From Prevotella sp. UBA2711 (lineage in GTDB: Bacteria; Bacteroidota; Bacteroidia; Bacteroidales; Bacteroidaceae), in contig DEKX01000037.1 of NCBI GenBank assembly GCA_002354095.1, forward strand, positions 20,765 to 66,162: DNA of 45,398 bases, in the 5' to 3' direction. Numbering within the stretch: position 1 is the first letter of the stretch; each line of letters begins with the position of its first letter. A program made the translations under genes and the position numbers. A model generated the notes under the pieces. The model did not search any database. It saw only the letters and a program-made list of their open reading frames with translations, and was not told the origin of the DNA. This document shows, one piece after another, positions 24,026-33,329 of the stretch.

Positions 24026-27000
24026 TTACTTATTCGGTGTGATAATTGATTTCAAAAGCTGAAGGGCTGCCTCCACAGTGGGTATATTGGTGAAGAAAAG
24101 CGACCTTTTGCCATTCGTGTCACGGAACTGACATCGACGGGGATTGGCAGCCACAAACTGCAGAATGGCATCAAAGGCAGCACTCTGATAGAAGGGACTG
24201 TCAGCGTCCGAGATGAAGAAGAGTGTCATACGTCCTTGTTTCAACACGAGTTTCTCGCAGCCTAACTGCCCTGCCAAACGACGCAGGGGCACTACCAGCA
24301 TCAGTTCTTCGCCCTCGTGAGGCACAGGACCGAAACGGTCAATAAGTCGCGAACGGTAGGCTGTCAACTGTTCATCGGTATGCAGATTATCCAACTCCCG
24401 ATAAAGCAGCATCCGTTCACTATCGGAAGGCACATACTGGTCGGGAAAATAAAGTGCCAAATCGGTATCTACTACTGTGTCTATCAATGGTATTGGCTGT
24501 TGGCTGTTGGCTGTTGGCTGTCGGTTTTCCAAAACGGGTTCTTCAGCCCGCAATTCCTGCATAGCCTGATTAAGGATTTTCTGATAGGTCTCGTAACCCA
24601 AATCGGCAATGAATCCAGACTGTTCGGCACCCAACAGATTGCCTGCTCCACGAATATCCAAATCCTGCATAGCTATCTGTATGCCACTTCCTAAATCGCT
24701 GAAAGTCTCCAAAGCCTCCAATCGTCGACGACTCTCTACTGGCAGGTCAGCCAAGGGAGGAGCCAACAGGTAGCAAAAGGCTTTACGGTTGCCGCGCCCT
24801 ACCCTGCCTCTCATCTGGTGCAGGTCGGACAGACCGAAATGATGGGCTCCGTTGATGATAATAGTATTGGCGTTAGGAATATCAATACCATTCTCTATGA
24901 TGGTTGTAGATAGCAACACATCGTAGTCATAATTCACGAAATCAAAGATAATCTTCTCCAGTTCGTCAGGTTTCATCTGCCCATGACCAATTGCCAGACG
25001 AGCCTCTGGAACATGGGTATGAATCATATCGGCAATGCGTTGCAAGTCGTTGATACGAGGATTGACGAAATAGACTTGCCCGTTGCGCGACATCTCGAAA
25101 TTGATAGCCTCAGCTATGATTTCTGGGTTGAGGGTATGAATCTCTGTCTGAATGGGATAGCGATTAGGGGGAGGTGTCTGTATGATGCTCAGGTCGCGAG
25201 CGCCGAGCAGCGAAAACTGGAGGGTACGGGGAATAGGTGTCGCCGTGAGTGTCAGGGTATCGACATTGGTTTTCATCTGTCGGAGCTTTTCCTTGGTTGA
25301 CACGCCAAATTTCTGTTCCTCATCAATAATCAGCAGTCCCAAATCCTTGAATTTAACGGTCTTGCCAATCAGTTTATGAGTGCCGATAATAATATCTATC
25401 TTACCATCAGCCAGATCTTGCAAGAGTTCCTTGGTCTGCTTAGCCGTACGGGCACGTGTCAGATAATCCACTCTCACGGGCAAGTCTTTCAATCGGCTTT
25501 TGAATGTCTGAAAATGCTGATATGCCAATACCGTAGTAGGGACCAAAACTGCCACTTGTTTCGAGTCGCATGCAGCCTTGAACGCCGCACGTACTGCCAC
25601 TTCCGTCTTTCCGAAGCCAACATCGCCACACACCAGACGGTCCATAGGACGAGCTTGCTCCATATCAGACTTGACATCGTTGGTCACTTTCAACTGGTCA
25701 GGGGTATCCTCATACAGGAAGGAAGCTTCCAATTCGTGCTGCATAAACGTATCGGCACTAAACGCAAAACCCTTTTCCCGCTTTCGGGCGGCATACAGTT
25801 TAATGAGGTCGCGCGCAATGTCTTTGAGCTTGTTTTTGGTACGTTCTTTCAGTCGTTCCCACTGTCCGGTGCCCAATTGGGAGAGACGAGGCGGTTCGCC
25901 ATTATCCTGTGCTTTATATTTACTGACTTTATAGAGCGAATGGATAGACACATAAATAGAGCCGCCACCCTGATAAATGATCTTGATCATCTCTTGGTAG
26001 TGCTGTCCTTTGGCAGAAGACTGCTGACTGCCCGCTATCGGCATGCGCACAAGGCCACCGAATTTACCAATACCATGGTCCACATGCACCACATAGTCGC
26101 CTATCTCAAACTGCTGTATCTCTTTCAGTGTCAGGGCAGCCTTTCCACTGCGCGCCTTATCCGTGCGAAGACTATACTTATGGAAACGATCGAAAATCTC
26201 GTGGTCAGTAAACACACACATCCGTTGGTCATGGTCAATGTATCCAGCATGAATGGTTTTCTCTACGTAGCCTACAGACACCTTCTGCTCTGTCTCCGTC
26301 TGCAGGATATCCTCAAGTCGTTGCAACTGTTTGGTACTGTCGGCAAGCACATAGATACGGTAGCCCTGATATTGATAGTCAAAGAACGATTTCTTCAGCA
26401 AATCAAAATTCTTATGAAGCAAAGGCTGTGGCGCCGTATGGAATGTCTGGGTCACATCGGGCTTCAATGACGGCTGATGTCCAAACTCTATCTGTCGGAA
26501 AGCGGTTATCTCGGTCATGAACCGAGTACCGTCAATCACCTGTGTATCCTCGCTGTTTGCCTCCTGACTGGTGCGGTCAATGGCATCACGAATGTATGAC
26601 AAATCTTTGGCCACCACTACCGTCTCTTTCTTCAGAAAAGAGAAAAAAGAACTATAGGTTACTGCCTGTTCTGCCTTCGTCAGTTCTGGAATGATGCTAA
26701 TCTGCGCTTTCTTGTCACGCGACAACTGATTATCCACTTCGAACGTACGGATAGAGTCTATGTCATCACCGAAAAAGTCGATACGAAAAGGATACTCACT
26801 GCTGAAACTATAGACATCGAGAATAGAGCCACGCAGGGCGAACTGCCCAGGTTCATAGACATAGTCAACTTCCTGAAAGCCAAAGCCACGCAGGGTTTTG
26901 GCGATTTGGTCTATCTCCACGGTCTGCCCTTGCTGCAACACGAGTGTGCGCTCACTGAGCTGTTGCTGTGAAATCACCTGTTCCGCCATCGCCTCCGGAT

Positions 27001-27400
27001 AGGTTACGATGTAGAAAGGTGCCGTTGCAGAGGAAAGTTGGGCTAACACTTCTGTGCGCAGGATTTCGTTAGCCGCATCACGTTGGGCATACTTGATGGC
27101 ACGGCGATATGAAGAAGGGAAAAACATCACACGCTCCATTCCCGCAGGGTCCGCCTCACCCAACATCTGTCTGAGGTCATGATAGAAATAGCCTGCCTCT
27201 TCTTCGTCCGAGAGGATGAAGAGGAGGCTGTTAGCTATCTGTTGCTGACTATTGGCTACTGCCGCAAACAGCATCGGGGCAGAAGACGCGACCAAACCAT
27301 CGAGATATATCGAGTGAACGGACGAGTCCTCCAGCTGCTTGCGAAAGACTTCCACGGCTGGAGCCAACGCATAGAGTTGAACTAATTCCTGTAATGTCAT
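24026..27400 (-). CDS. mfd: Transcription-repair coupling factor Mfd
   Basis: The 1124-residue protein removes RNA polymerase stalled at lesions and recruits UvrA. It has an N-terminal UvrB-like module, a polymerase-interaction domain (FEIGDYVVHVDHGIGKFGG), and RecG-like translocase motifs: GDVGFGKTEVAVRAAF (Lys near 598), LLIIDEEQKFG (near 692), TATPIPRTL, and MRGRVGRGNR. A C-terminal D7 domain spans about the last 150 residues. The linker before D7 (ENRQPTANSQQPIP) is encoded by four exact 7-bp repeats at 24493-24520. The start overlaps the PlsC stop by 4 bp (ATGA), so mfd is the last gene of a three-gene operon. Confidence 0.97.
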   Translation of the reverse strand: MTLQELVQLYALAPAVEVFRKQLEDSSVHSIYLDGLVASSAPMLFAAVANSQQQIANSLLFILSDEEEAGYFYHDLRQMLGEADPAGMERVMFFPSSYRRAIKYAQRDAANEILRTEVLAQLSSATAPFYIVTYPEAMAEQVISQQQLSERTLVLQQGQTVEIDQIAKTLRGFGFQEVDYVYEPGQFALRGSILDVYSFSSEYPFRIDFFGDDIDSIRTFEVDNQLSRDKKAQISIIPELTKAEQAVTYSSFFSFLKKETVVVAKDLSYIRDAIDRTSQEANSEDTQVIDGTRFMTEITAFRQIEFGHQPSLKPDVTQTFHTAPQPLLHKNFDLLKKSFFDYQYQGYRIYVLADSTKQLQRLEDILQTETEQKVSVGYVEKTIHAGYIDHDQRMCVFTDHEIFDRFHKYSLRTDKARSGKAALTLKEIQQFEIGDYVVHVDHGIGKFGGLVRMPIAGSQQSSAKGQHYQEMIKIIYQGGGSIYVSIHSLYKVSKYKAQDNGEPPRLSQLGTGQWERLKERTKNKLKDIARDLIKLYAARKREKGFAFSADTFMQHELEASFLYEDTPDQLKVTNDVKSDMEQARPMDRLVCGDVGFGKTEVAVRAAFKAACDSKQVAVLVPTTVLAYQHFQTFKSRLKDLPVRVDYLTRARTAKQTKELLQDLADGKIDIIIGTHKLIGKTVKFKDLGLLIIDEEQKFGVSTKEKLRQMKTNVDTLTLTATPIPRTLQFSLLGARDLSIIQTPPPNRYPIQTEIHTLNPEIIAEAINFEMSRNGQVYFVNPRINDLQRIADMIHTHVPEARLAIGHGQMKPDELEKIIFDFVNYDYDVLLSTTIIENGIDIPNANTIIINGAHHFGLSDLHQMRGRVGRGNRKAFCYLLAPPLADLPVESRRRLEALETFSDLGSGIQIAMQDLDIRGAGNLLGAEQSGFIADLGYETYQKILNQAMQELRAEEPVLENRQPTANSQQPIPLIDTVVDTDLALYFPDQYVPSDSERMLLYRELDNLHTDEQLTAYRSRLIDRFGPVPHEGEELMLVVPLRRLAGQLGCEKLVLKQGRMTLFFISDADSPFYQSAAFDAILQFVAANPRRCQFRDTNGKRSLFFTNIPTVEAALQLLKSIITPNK
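24493..24520 (-). repeat. Perfect 4-copy heptamer inside mfd
   Basis: TTGGCTG occurs four times exactly on the + strand (ACAGCCA-phase on the coding strand) and encodes the linker QPTANSQQP. Because 7 is not a multiple of 3, gain or loss of one unit shifts the frame. One alternative frame reaches TGA within a few codons of the tract and the other reaches TAG about 25 codons later. Confidence 0.9.
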
Positions 27401-28164
27401 TTCTGGTCGGGATTCTCCACAAAACCTTGATATTCCGGGGTAAGAGAACGCATAATCGTGTCGTAAGACTGTTGGAGGGTTGAGTGCACATTCTCAGGTC
27501 CCTGCGACTGTGGATAGATGGGGGCATGGATCGTCAACGTCAAGGGATGCCAATTGACGAAATGCCAGTCACGGAAACGCGGCATCACATCAAACGAGCC
27601 ATTGATGGTCATAGGAACTACCGGCAGTTGCAATTCGTCTGCCAAAGTAAAGGCACCCTTTTTGAAAACGCCCATGTGACCGGTAAAACTACGGGAGCCC
27701 TCAGGAAACACTACGACGCTACAATTGCCCGTTTCCAAAGTATGACGCACCGTTTTATACATGGCACGAACCTTGGCTGTTCCCCTTCTGTCTACAAATA
27801 TCTGATGAGACTTGGCACAGGCATATCCCACGAATGGTATCTTCTTCAGCTGATATTTCATCATCCATTTGAAATTCCTGCCCAAATATCCGTAAATCAA
27901 AAAAATATCGAAAGCGCCTTGATGATTGGCGACAAAGACGTACGACTGGTTCTCAGGCACATTTTCACTCCCCTCCACCTTGACGGGCAACAGGAATGCC
28001 TTGGTGATGACTTTCGCCCACCATCTGCCAGGATAATAGCCCCAGTAATGACCATCGCCAAAAGTGCAACCTATAGCTACCACAAGAGCAGTCCAAATAG
28101 TCATCAATATGGTGATGGGAACAGCAATAAACAATTGATAAACCCTGTAAATGAACGTCATCAT
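27397..28164 (-). CDS. plsC: 1-acyl-sn-glycerol-3-phosphate acyltransferase
   Basis: The 255-residue inner-membrane enzyme makes phosphatidic acid. An N-terminal hydrophobic segment (about 8-34) precedes ANHQGAFD, the NHxxxxD catalytic motif (His81, Asp86), and VVFPEGSRSF is the phosphate-binding block. Both ends overlap neighbours by 4 bp, which ties it to the glycosyltransferase and mfd. A second ATG at 28161 is an alternative start. Confidence 0.9.
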   Translation of the reverse strand: MMTFIYRVYQLFIAVPITILMTIWTALVVAIGCTFGDGHYWGYYPGRWWAKVITKAFLLPVKVEGSENVPENQSYVFVANHQGAFDIFLIYGYLGRNFKWMMKYQLKKIPFVGYACAKSHQIFVDRRGTAKVRAMYKTVRHTLETGNCSVVVFPEGSRSFTGHMGVFKKGAFTLADELQLPVVPMTINGSFDVMPRFRDWHFVNWHPLTLTIHAPIYPQSQGPENVHSTLQQSYDTIMRSLTPEYQGFVENPDQK

Positions 28165-28904
28165 ATCTTGGGATATTTACGAGTCCACCCATCCCAGCGA
28201 AGACGCATTACGCCAAAAAATGCCTCACCAAAGATGCCGCCCGACATCTTGGAGGTTCCCTCTTGGCGATTGACGAATATCACTGGCACTTCCTTTATCT
28301 TAAATCCTATCTTATAGGCGGTGAATTTCATCTCTATCTGGAAAGCATAGCCTTTGAAGCGGATTTTGTCGAGTTCGATGGTTTGAAGCACTCTGCGTTT
28401 ATAGCATTTAAAGCCGGCTGTTGTGTCGTGTACTTTAAAACCAGTCACGAACCGGACATACTTAGAGGCAAAATAGCTCATCAATACTCTGCCCATAGGC
28501 CAGTTCACCACATTCACTCCGCTGACGTAACGGCTACCGATAGCTAAATCATAACCTTCATCAGCACAAGCTGCATAAAGACGTGGCAGGTCGTTGGGAT
28601 CGTGACTGAAATCGGCATCCATCTCAAAGATATAATCGTATGTATGCTCCAAAGCCCACTTAAATCCTGCAATATAGGCAGTACCCAATCCCAGTTTACC
28701 ACTACGTTCCAGTATAAACAGCTGACCTTCAAACTCATTGGCCATCAACCCCTTGACAATAGCCGCCGTTCCATCGGGGGAGCCATCGTCAACAACGAGA
28801 ATGTGGAAAGACTTTTCCAACGAGTATATCGCCCTGATAATTTTTTCGATATTCTCCTTCTCGTTATAGGTCGGAATGATTACGATACTATCACTATTCT
28901 TCAT
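28161..28904 (-). CDS. Polyprenol-phosphate mannosyl/glucosyltransferase-like GT2
   Basis: The 247-residue protein is a family 2 glycosyltransferase of dolichol-phosphate mannose synthase type: IVIIPTYNEKENI, VVDDGSPDGT, the metal-binding FEMDADFSHDP, and the SRYVSG block. No C-terminal membrane segment is present, so it is the soluble or peripheral form. It probably loads a hexose on undecaprenyl phosphate for protein or lipid glycosylation. ATG 28904 (MKNSD) is preferred over the longer frame because a -7 box at 28914-28921 overlaps the extension. It leads the operon with plsC and mfd. Confidence 0.9.
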   Translation of the reverse strand: MKNSDSIVIIPTYNEKENIEKIIRAIYSLEKSFHILVVDDGSPDGTAAIVKGLMANEFEGQLFILERSGKLGLGTAYIAGFKWALEHTYDYIFEMDADFSHDPNDLPRLYAACADEGYDLAIGSRYVSGVNVVNWPMGRVLMSYFASKYVRFVTGFKVHDTTAGFKCYKRRVLQTIELDKIRFKGYAFQIEMKFTAYKIGFKIKEVPVIFVNRQEGTSKMSGGIFGEAFFGVMRLRWDGWTRKYPKI

Positions 28905-28913
28905 ATGATGATG

Positions 28914-28921
28914 CAAAGATA
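28914..28921 (-). promoter_or_regulatory. -7 box of the GT2-plsC-mfd operon
   Basis: TATCTTTG on the minus strand ends 10 bp before the GT2 ATG, which leaves a leader of only a few nucleotides if this box is used. No good -33 box was seen. Confidence 0.5.
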
Positions 28922-28962
28922 CTACTTTTAATTGAAATATGACACTTGTTTGATGATATTTT

Positions 28963-29925
28963 TCACTTTTGCTTTCGTAAAGTGATTACAACGATTTCGC
29001 CTGGGAGACCTAAGCGGAAAGGAATCAGGGCTCCAAGTCCGGTAGAAATATACATGGCACGATGGCCTTCATAGACCCATCCTTCATATTCCTCATAACC
29101 GAATGCAGCAGGCGACTGGCCAAAAACCTTTGCCTGACCGCCATGGGTATGTCCGCTGAGCGTCAACTGGGCATTGCACTGGGGGAGTATCAGTTCACGC
29201 CAAGCCGTCGGGTCGTGCTGGAGCATCACCACAAACGAGGCGGGATTAACACCTGCCAAAGTCTTGCGTACATCACCCCGACGAGGCATACGTTTCACGG
29301 TTCCCCAGTTTTCCATACCGCCTATTACAATGGAATCGGAATCGCGACGGATAATGCGATGTTCATTCATCAGCAAGTTCCATCCTACCTTACGCTCCCA
29401 TTCCTGTGTCTTGCGACAGTTGGCTTCTTTTGCTGCATCATCTAACGGCTGATAGGTAGCATAATCGTGGTTACCCAATACGGAATACACACCGTCGGGG
29501 GCCTTTAAACGCTGAAGTTGTGACTGATGCTGTTCCAATTCTTCCGGATAGACATTCTGCAAGTCACCCGTAAAGACAATCATGTCTCCTTTCTGAGCCA
29601 ATATACTATCCACAGCCCGTTCCAAAAGCCACTTGCGATTATGGGTCATAGTACCGATATGGGCATCAGAGAATTGCACGATGCGATAGCCGTCAAAGGC
29701 TTCTGGCAGGTCGCGACTGCTGTATTCTACATAACGGATGTCCAGTTGCTGGTATCCTACGAACATGCCGTAAAGACCAAAAAGGATCATCAACGCGGCC
29801 AGACAGACACCTACTTTTTTTCCCCAGCGACGGGGAAGAAAGTAACGGCACATCAGAAAGACAGCCAAAGGTGCCACGATAAAGGCCATGAAAATGAAAA
29901 AGGAAACTGCGTAACGTGCTATCAT
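28963..29925 (-). CDS. Membrane-anchored calcineurin-like metallophosphoesterase
   Basis: The 320-residue protein has two N-terminal membrane segments (about 5-26 and 34-54) followed by the metallophosphoesterase motifs VQFSDAHIGT, VFTGDLQN, LGNHDY and SGHTHGGQ, which bind a di-metal centre. This arrangement matches YkuE/YaeI-type phosphoesterases that act on lipid-linked phosphates at the membrane, but the substrate is not shown by sequence. It is the last gene of the operon and lies 18 bp after the MetH activation gene. Confidence 0.9.
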   Translation of the reverse strand: MIARYAVSFFIFMAFIVAPLAVFLMCRYFLPRRWGKKVGVCLAALMILFGLYGMFVGYQQLDIRYVEYSSRDLPEAFDGYRIVQFSDAHIGTMTHNRKWLLERAVDSILAQKGDMIVFTGDLQNVYPEELEQHQSQLQRLKAPDGVYSVLGNHDYATYQPLDDAAKEANCRKTQEWERKVGWNLLMNEHRIIRRDSDSIVIGGMENWGTVKRMPRRGDVRKTLAGVNPASFVVMLQHDPTAWRELILPQCNAQLTLSGHTHGGQAKVFGQSPAAFGYEEYEGWVYEGHRAMYISTGLGALIPFRLGLPGEIVVITLRKQK

Positions 29926-29943
29926 ATATCCTAATGTTTGAGT

Positions 29944-30741
29944 TTAAAGATTAGAAGCAAGAAATTTTCGGACGGTTTCTAAAGGCAACCCACGCCTACG
30001 GGCATAGTCGCATAACTGGTCTTCACCAATTTTTCCGATAGAAAAATAATGGGCAGTAGGCAGGGCTATCATCAATCCACTGACACTGGCATGGGGCTTC
30101 ATGGCTCCGCTTTCTGTCAGTCGGATGCCTATCTGCTTGAACTGCAAAAGTTCGTCGAGCACAAAATTCAGACTGGTATCCGGCAATGAAGGATAACCTA
30201 TGGCTGGTCGAATACCCTGAAAATGTTCAGCATGAAGTTCTTCCATTGAAAGATGTTCATCGGGGGCATATCCCCAGGTCTCGCGTCGAACCTCTTCATG
30301 AAGTTTCTCTGCAGCTGCCTCAGCCAGACGGTCGGCTAACAACTGCACCTGCATTTTCTGATAACCGTCATGTTCAAAATCGGTCTCCAAGCCCAAATCT
30401 ACAGCAGTAGCGAATATACCTATCCGGTCATGCTTGGGATGAATAAAATCCGACAGGCAGAGGTGCTCACTGTCTTCCCGTTGTTGACGAAGAAGGGGAA
30501 TTCGAGTTACAGGCTGTTGGCCTTCAGTTGTTAATAATACGATATCATCACCATCACTATGGGCTGAATAAAGCTGAAAGAGAGCATGGACGTGATATTT
30601 GCCATTCAGTTGACGGAGTGTCTGTTCTGCCTCTTCCCTACTCTTTTGCTGTTGCTCAGAGGTATGCAACTGCCACGCATGGTAATAATACGCCCAGTTG
30701 ATATAAGGTTCGAGGTCACGTATCTCGTATGTCCGTTTCAT
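29944..30741 (-). CDS. Stand-alone cobalamin-dependent methionine synthase activation domain
   Basis: The 265-residue protein matches the C-terminal activation (AdoMet-binding) domain of MetH. FQGIRPAIGYPSLPD is the AdoMet-binding RPAxGYP motif, and MLxLPTAHYFSIGKIGEDQL-like sequence follows (here MIALPTAHYFSIGKI). In MetH this domain remethylates oxidised cobalamin with a flavodoxin. Here it is a separate gene, so the methionine synthase elsewhere may lack it or be split. The start overlaps the dihydroorotase stop by 4 bp. Confidence 0.88.
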   Translation of the reverse strand: MKRTYEIRDLEPYINWAYYYHAWQLHTSEQQQKSREEAEQTLRQLNGKYHVHALFQLYSAHSDGDDIVLLTTEGQQPVTRIPLLRQQREDSEHLCLSDFIHPKHDRIGIFATAVDLGLETDFEHDGYQKMQVQLLADRLAEAAAEKLHEEVRRETWGYAPDEHLSMEELHAEHFQGIRPAIGYPSLPDTSLNFVLDELLQFKQIGIRLTESGAMKPHASVSGLMIALPTAHYFSIGKIGEDQLCDYARRRGLPLETVRKFLASNL

Positions 30742-32063
30742 CTGAAAGCTATTTCTTCTCCAATATAATGAGTATCCACCTGCCCTTTTGCATAAACTGA
30801 ATGACCGTTACACAGGGTTCGTTCTACCTGCCATAGGAAGGTGTGTCCCTCCATAGGACTCCATCCGCACTTGCTCTGAATACAAGAGGAGGTCACCGTC
30901 CAGCCACTTTGAGGACGCACCAGAACCAAATCAGCTCTATAGCCGGGTCGGATGAATCCCCTGTTCCTGACTTCAAACAGTCGGGCAGGATTATGACACA
31001 TCAGTTCTACGAGACGCTCCAGGGTCAGAACACCCTGATCAACCAGTTCAAGCATCGTGACCAACGAGAACTGTATCATCGGCATACCGCTCACTGCGCG
31101 TGCGCAACCGCCTTCTTTCTGTGACAGCAGATGGGGAGCATGGTCAGTGCCTATCACCGTAATCCGCCCGTCAGTCAGTGCCTGCTGTAATGCTTCCCTA
31201 TCCCGTTCCGACTTGATGGCTGGATTGCACTTGATACGGGTTCCCAGATGATTGTAGTCGCGGTCTGAAAAATACAGATGACTAACCGTTGCCTCTGCTG
31301 TTATTCCTTCTTCTGGGAAGAATTCCAATTCTTTGGCGGTAGAAAGATGCGCCACATGCAGACGGGCATGGTGCTTTCTGGCCAGTTCAACAGCCAGTTT
31401 CGTACTCTCATAGCACGCCTGTTCACTACGGATTTCTGGATGATGGGTAATTTTCGGATCATCCCCGTACTTCGCTTTCGCTTCAGCCATATTGCGATTG
31501 ATGATATCCGTATCTTCGCAATGAGTCATGATGGGCAAGGGAGACGTACTGAATATACGCTCCAATGCTTCCCGCCTGTCCACCAGCATATTTCCTGTTG
31601 AGGAACCCATGAACAGTTTGATTCCTGGAATGCGGTGAATGTCTAACGCTGCAAAACTATCGGTATTGTCATTGGTAGCACCAAAGAAAAAACTATAGTT
31701 GACATGACTCTTCTGGCTGGCCAGACGGAACTTGCTGTTTAACGCCTCCAAAGTGGTCGTTTGCGGTACCGTATTCGGCATATCGAAGTAGGAGGTCACG
31801 CCACCTGCGGCAGCTGCCCTACTCTCACTCTCCATATCAGCCTTTTCCGTCAGTCCGGGCTCACGGAAATGCACATGGTCATCAATAACACCTGGCAGTA
31901 TATAGCATCCGGAGGCATCAATGACTTCATCGGAATCGGAGGTTTGACGTTTCGACTCTGAGGGCTGAACAATCTCTGTGATGTTGCCGTCTTCAATGAC
32001 TATCGTACCATCAAAGGTACGACCTTCATTCACTATCGTTCCACCTTCGATGATTGTTTTCAT
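30738..32063 (-). CDS. pyrC: Dihydroorotase (class I)
   Basis: This amidohydrolase of about 441 residues closes carbamoyl-aspartate to dihydroorotate in pyrimidine synthesis. VIDDHVHFREPG carries the HxH metal ligands, AAAAGGVTSYFDMPNT follows, GTDHAPH carries the catalytic Asp, and MTHCEDT and VAHLSTA hold further metal His. Size and motifs fit the class I, allantoinase-like type. ATG 32063 is preferred over the adjacent GTG 32066. It lies 6 bp after the lipoprotein stop and overlaps the MetH activation gene. Confidence 0.93.
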   Translation of the reverse strand: MKTIIEGGTIVNEGRTFDGTIVIEDGNITEIVQPSESKRQTSDSDEVIDASGCYILPGVIDDHVHFREPGLTEKADMESESRAAAAGGVTSYFDMPNTVPQTTTLEALNSKFRLASQKSHVNYSFFFGATNDNTDSFAALDIHRIPGIKLFMGSSTGNMLVDRREALERIFSTSPLPIMTHCEDTDIINRNMAEAKAKYGDDPKITHHPEIRSEQACYESTKLAVELARKHHARLHVAHLSTAKELEFFPEEGITAEATVSHLYFSDRDYNHLGTRIKCNPAIKSERDREALQQALTDGRITVIGTDHAPHLLSQKEGGCARAVSGMPMIQFSLVTMLELVDQGVLTLERLVELMCHNPARLFEVRNRGFIRPGYRADLVLVRPQSGWTVTSSCIQSKCGWSPMEGHTFLWQVERTLCNGHSVYAKGQVDTHYIGEEIAFR

Positions 32064-32069
32064 CACGAT

Positions 32070-32837
32070 TTATTTTTGAGGGATATTAGTCAGCGGATTG
32101 GGAGCCGTAGGAGCTGTTGGTTCCTCCATCACAGACGGATCTTCCAACCCATTCATACGTTTCTCATTTTCCTGAGCTGTCTGATAATAGTCTTTCACAT
32201 AAGGATCATCCTTGAACTTCTGAGTTGCCTTCGACATGATGTCCTCAATCTGCGGGGTCAGGATGGGATAACGATACTGACTGGTTATCATCATAAACAC
32301 GCCAGGACCTAATACGTTATCAAAATTATCCTCTATGAATTTCATCACCAAATTATCTTCTTCGGCAGCAATCTTGGCTGCCTCGGCAGACAACTGGCGG
32401 TTAATCAACTCTTCATCTATACCTTCCAACAGCATCTGGCTCTGCTTGTGCGAAAGCTCATTCATCTGGTTGGTCAGTCGGTTGTGCTTATCAATAAAAG
32501 TATAGAGCGAGTCGTTCAGCGGAGTTCCCCCCACCGTCTGTTGCACATTATCTATTTTTATAGTAATATCGCCTTTCTCCAATACGACAGGCATGATACT
32601 TTCATCGTCCATATAGAGACTTGCCATACGAACAGTATCCAACAAGCCTGTGAAATGGAATTCGCCATGCACCACATCGCATGAGTCTATATTCTTGAAT
32701 TCGTTGTTCTTGATAGCTTTCAGATAGAGTTTGCTGCCATCTAACGCAGAGATAGAAGAGGTACCCTCGACATTGTACGAACTGGCACACGATGTGAGGA
32801 GCATTAGAATAGCTGGCAAGAAATATATTTTCTTCAT
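32070..32837 (-). CDS. DUF4369-type lipoprotein
   Basis: This is a 255-residue lipoprotein with signal MKKIYFLPAILMLLTSC, where LTSC is the lipobox. The following domain (ISALDGSKLYLKAI, then VVHGEFHFTG) is the DUF4369 beta domain often fused to thioredoxin-like proteins. Here it ends in a helical region and a Pro-rich tail without a thioredoxin CxxC. The function is unknown. The internal ATG at 32837 is preferred, because it begins the signal peptide and the longer start at 32852 lies almost at the transcription start predicted from the -7 box. Confidence 0.85.
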   Translation of the reverse strand: MKKIYFLPAILMLLTSCASSYNVEGTSSISALDGSKLYLKAIKNNEFKNIDSCDVVHGEFHFTGLLDTVRMASLYMDDESIMPVVLEKGDITIKIDNVQQTVGGTPLNDSLYTFIDKHNRLTNQMNELSHKQSQMLLEGIDEELINRQLSAEAAKIAAEEDNLVMKFIEDNFDNVLGPGVFMMITSQYRYPILTPQIEDIMSKATQKFKDDPYVKDYYQTAQENEKRMNGLEDPSVMEEPTAPTAPNPLTNIPQK

Positions 32838-32860
32838 AAAGTTTTCATTCATTTGTGATG

Positions 32861-32868
32861 CAAATGTA
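32861..32868 (-). promoter_or_regulatory. -7 box of the lipoprotein-pyrC operon
   Basis: TACATTTG on the minus strand lies 23 bp upstream of the signal-peptide ATG and fits TAnnTTTG. No clear -33 box is evident. Confidence 0.5.
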
Positions 32869-32942
32869 CTACGATGTATTGAAAAGAAAAAAAATATTTG
32901 CGCAATTTAATATATTTGTGCACTAATTTAGCGTTTTTTTGC

Positions 32943-33329
32943 CTACTGAGACTCTTTTTCCAATTCATTTGCTATTCTATGACTGGTATAGAGCTGTAGT
33001 ATGGCTGCCACCAAAAGGACGACAATCCAGTTGTTATGCACATATTTTAAATAAATAAGAAAGTCGAGTCCCAAGAAATTCGCCTGACTGGCAAACATCA
33101 GCAGGGCAGCTATCAGGAAAAGCACATCGCTCATCAGCATAATCCTGCGTAGCCTACGGATAGTAATGTTCTTCCCTTCGTATGTCTGTCGCATCTGGAT
33201 AGCAGCAAACAACAAGGCGCCTGGTGCAAAAATATAAGGAGCCCACGCTTGCATAAACAAACTGGCACCTGAACCTATCACCATCAACATACCTCCCAGT
33301 AGCAACAGGAAGGTTTCTGTTTTACTCAT
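32943..33329 (-). CDS. Small four-helix membrane protein
   Basis: The 128-residue protein has four hydrophobic segments (about 5-26, 32-48, 64-86 and 92-118) and short loops. The family is not recognised. I place the start at 33329 (MSKTETF), overlapping the DivIC stop by 8 bp; an ATG at 33338 is also possible. Coupling to divIC suggests a cell-envelope role, but nothing in the sequence states it. Confidence 0.75.
   Translation of the reverse strand: MSKTETFLLLLGGMLMVIGSGASLFMQAWAPYIFAPGALLFAAIQMRQTYEGKNITIRRLRRIMLMSDVLFLIAALLMFASQANFLGLDFLIYLKYVHNNWIVVLLVAAILQLYTSHRIANELEKESQ

Noticed and set aside
25376..26470. Long open frame (364 codons) on the + strand
   Set aside because: It lies wholly antisense to the well-supported mfd gene and its translation shows no protein family features. 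Mfd motifs run through the region on the minus strand.
27484..28317. 277-codon + strand frame
   Set aside because: It is a shadow of plsC and the GT2 gene, whose catalytic motifs are intact on the minus strand.
32838..32942. Possible cobalamin riboswitch near the MetH activation operon
   Set aside because: The upstream stretch is short and AT-rich, and no conserved B12-box or stem architecture was seen.
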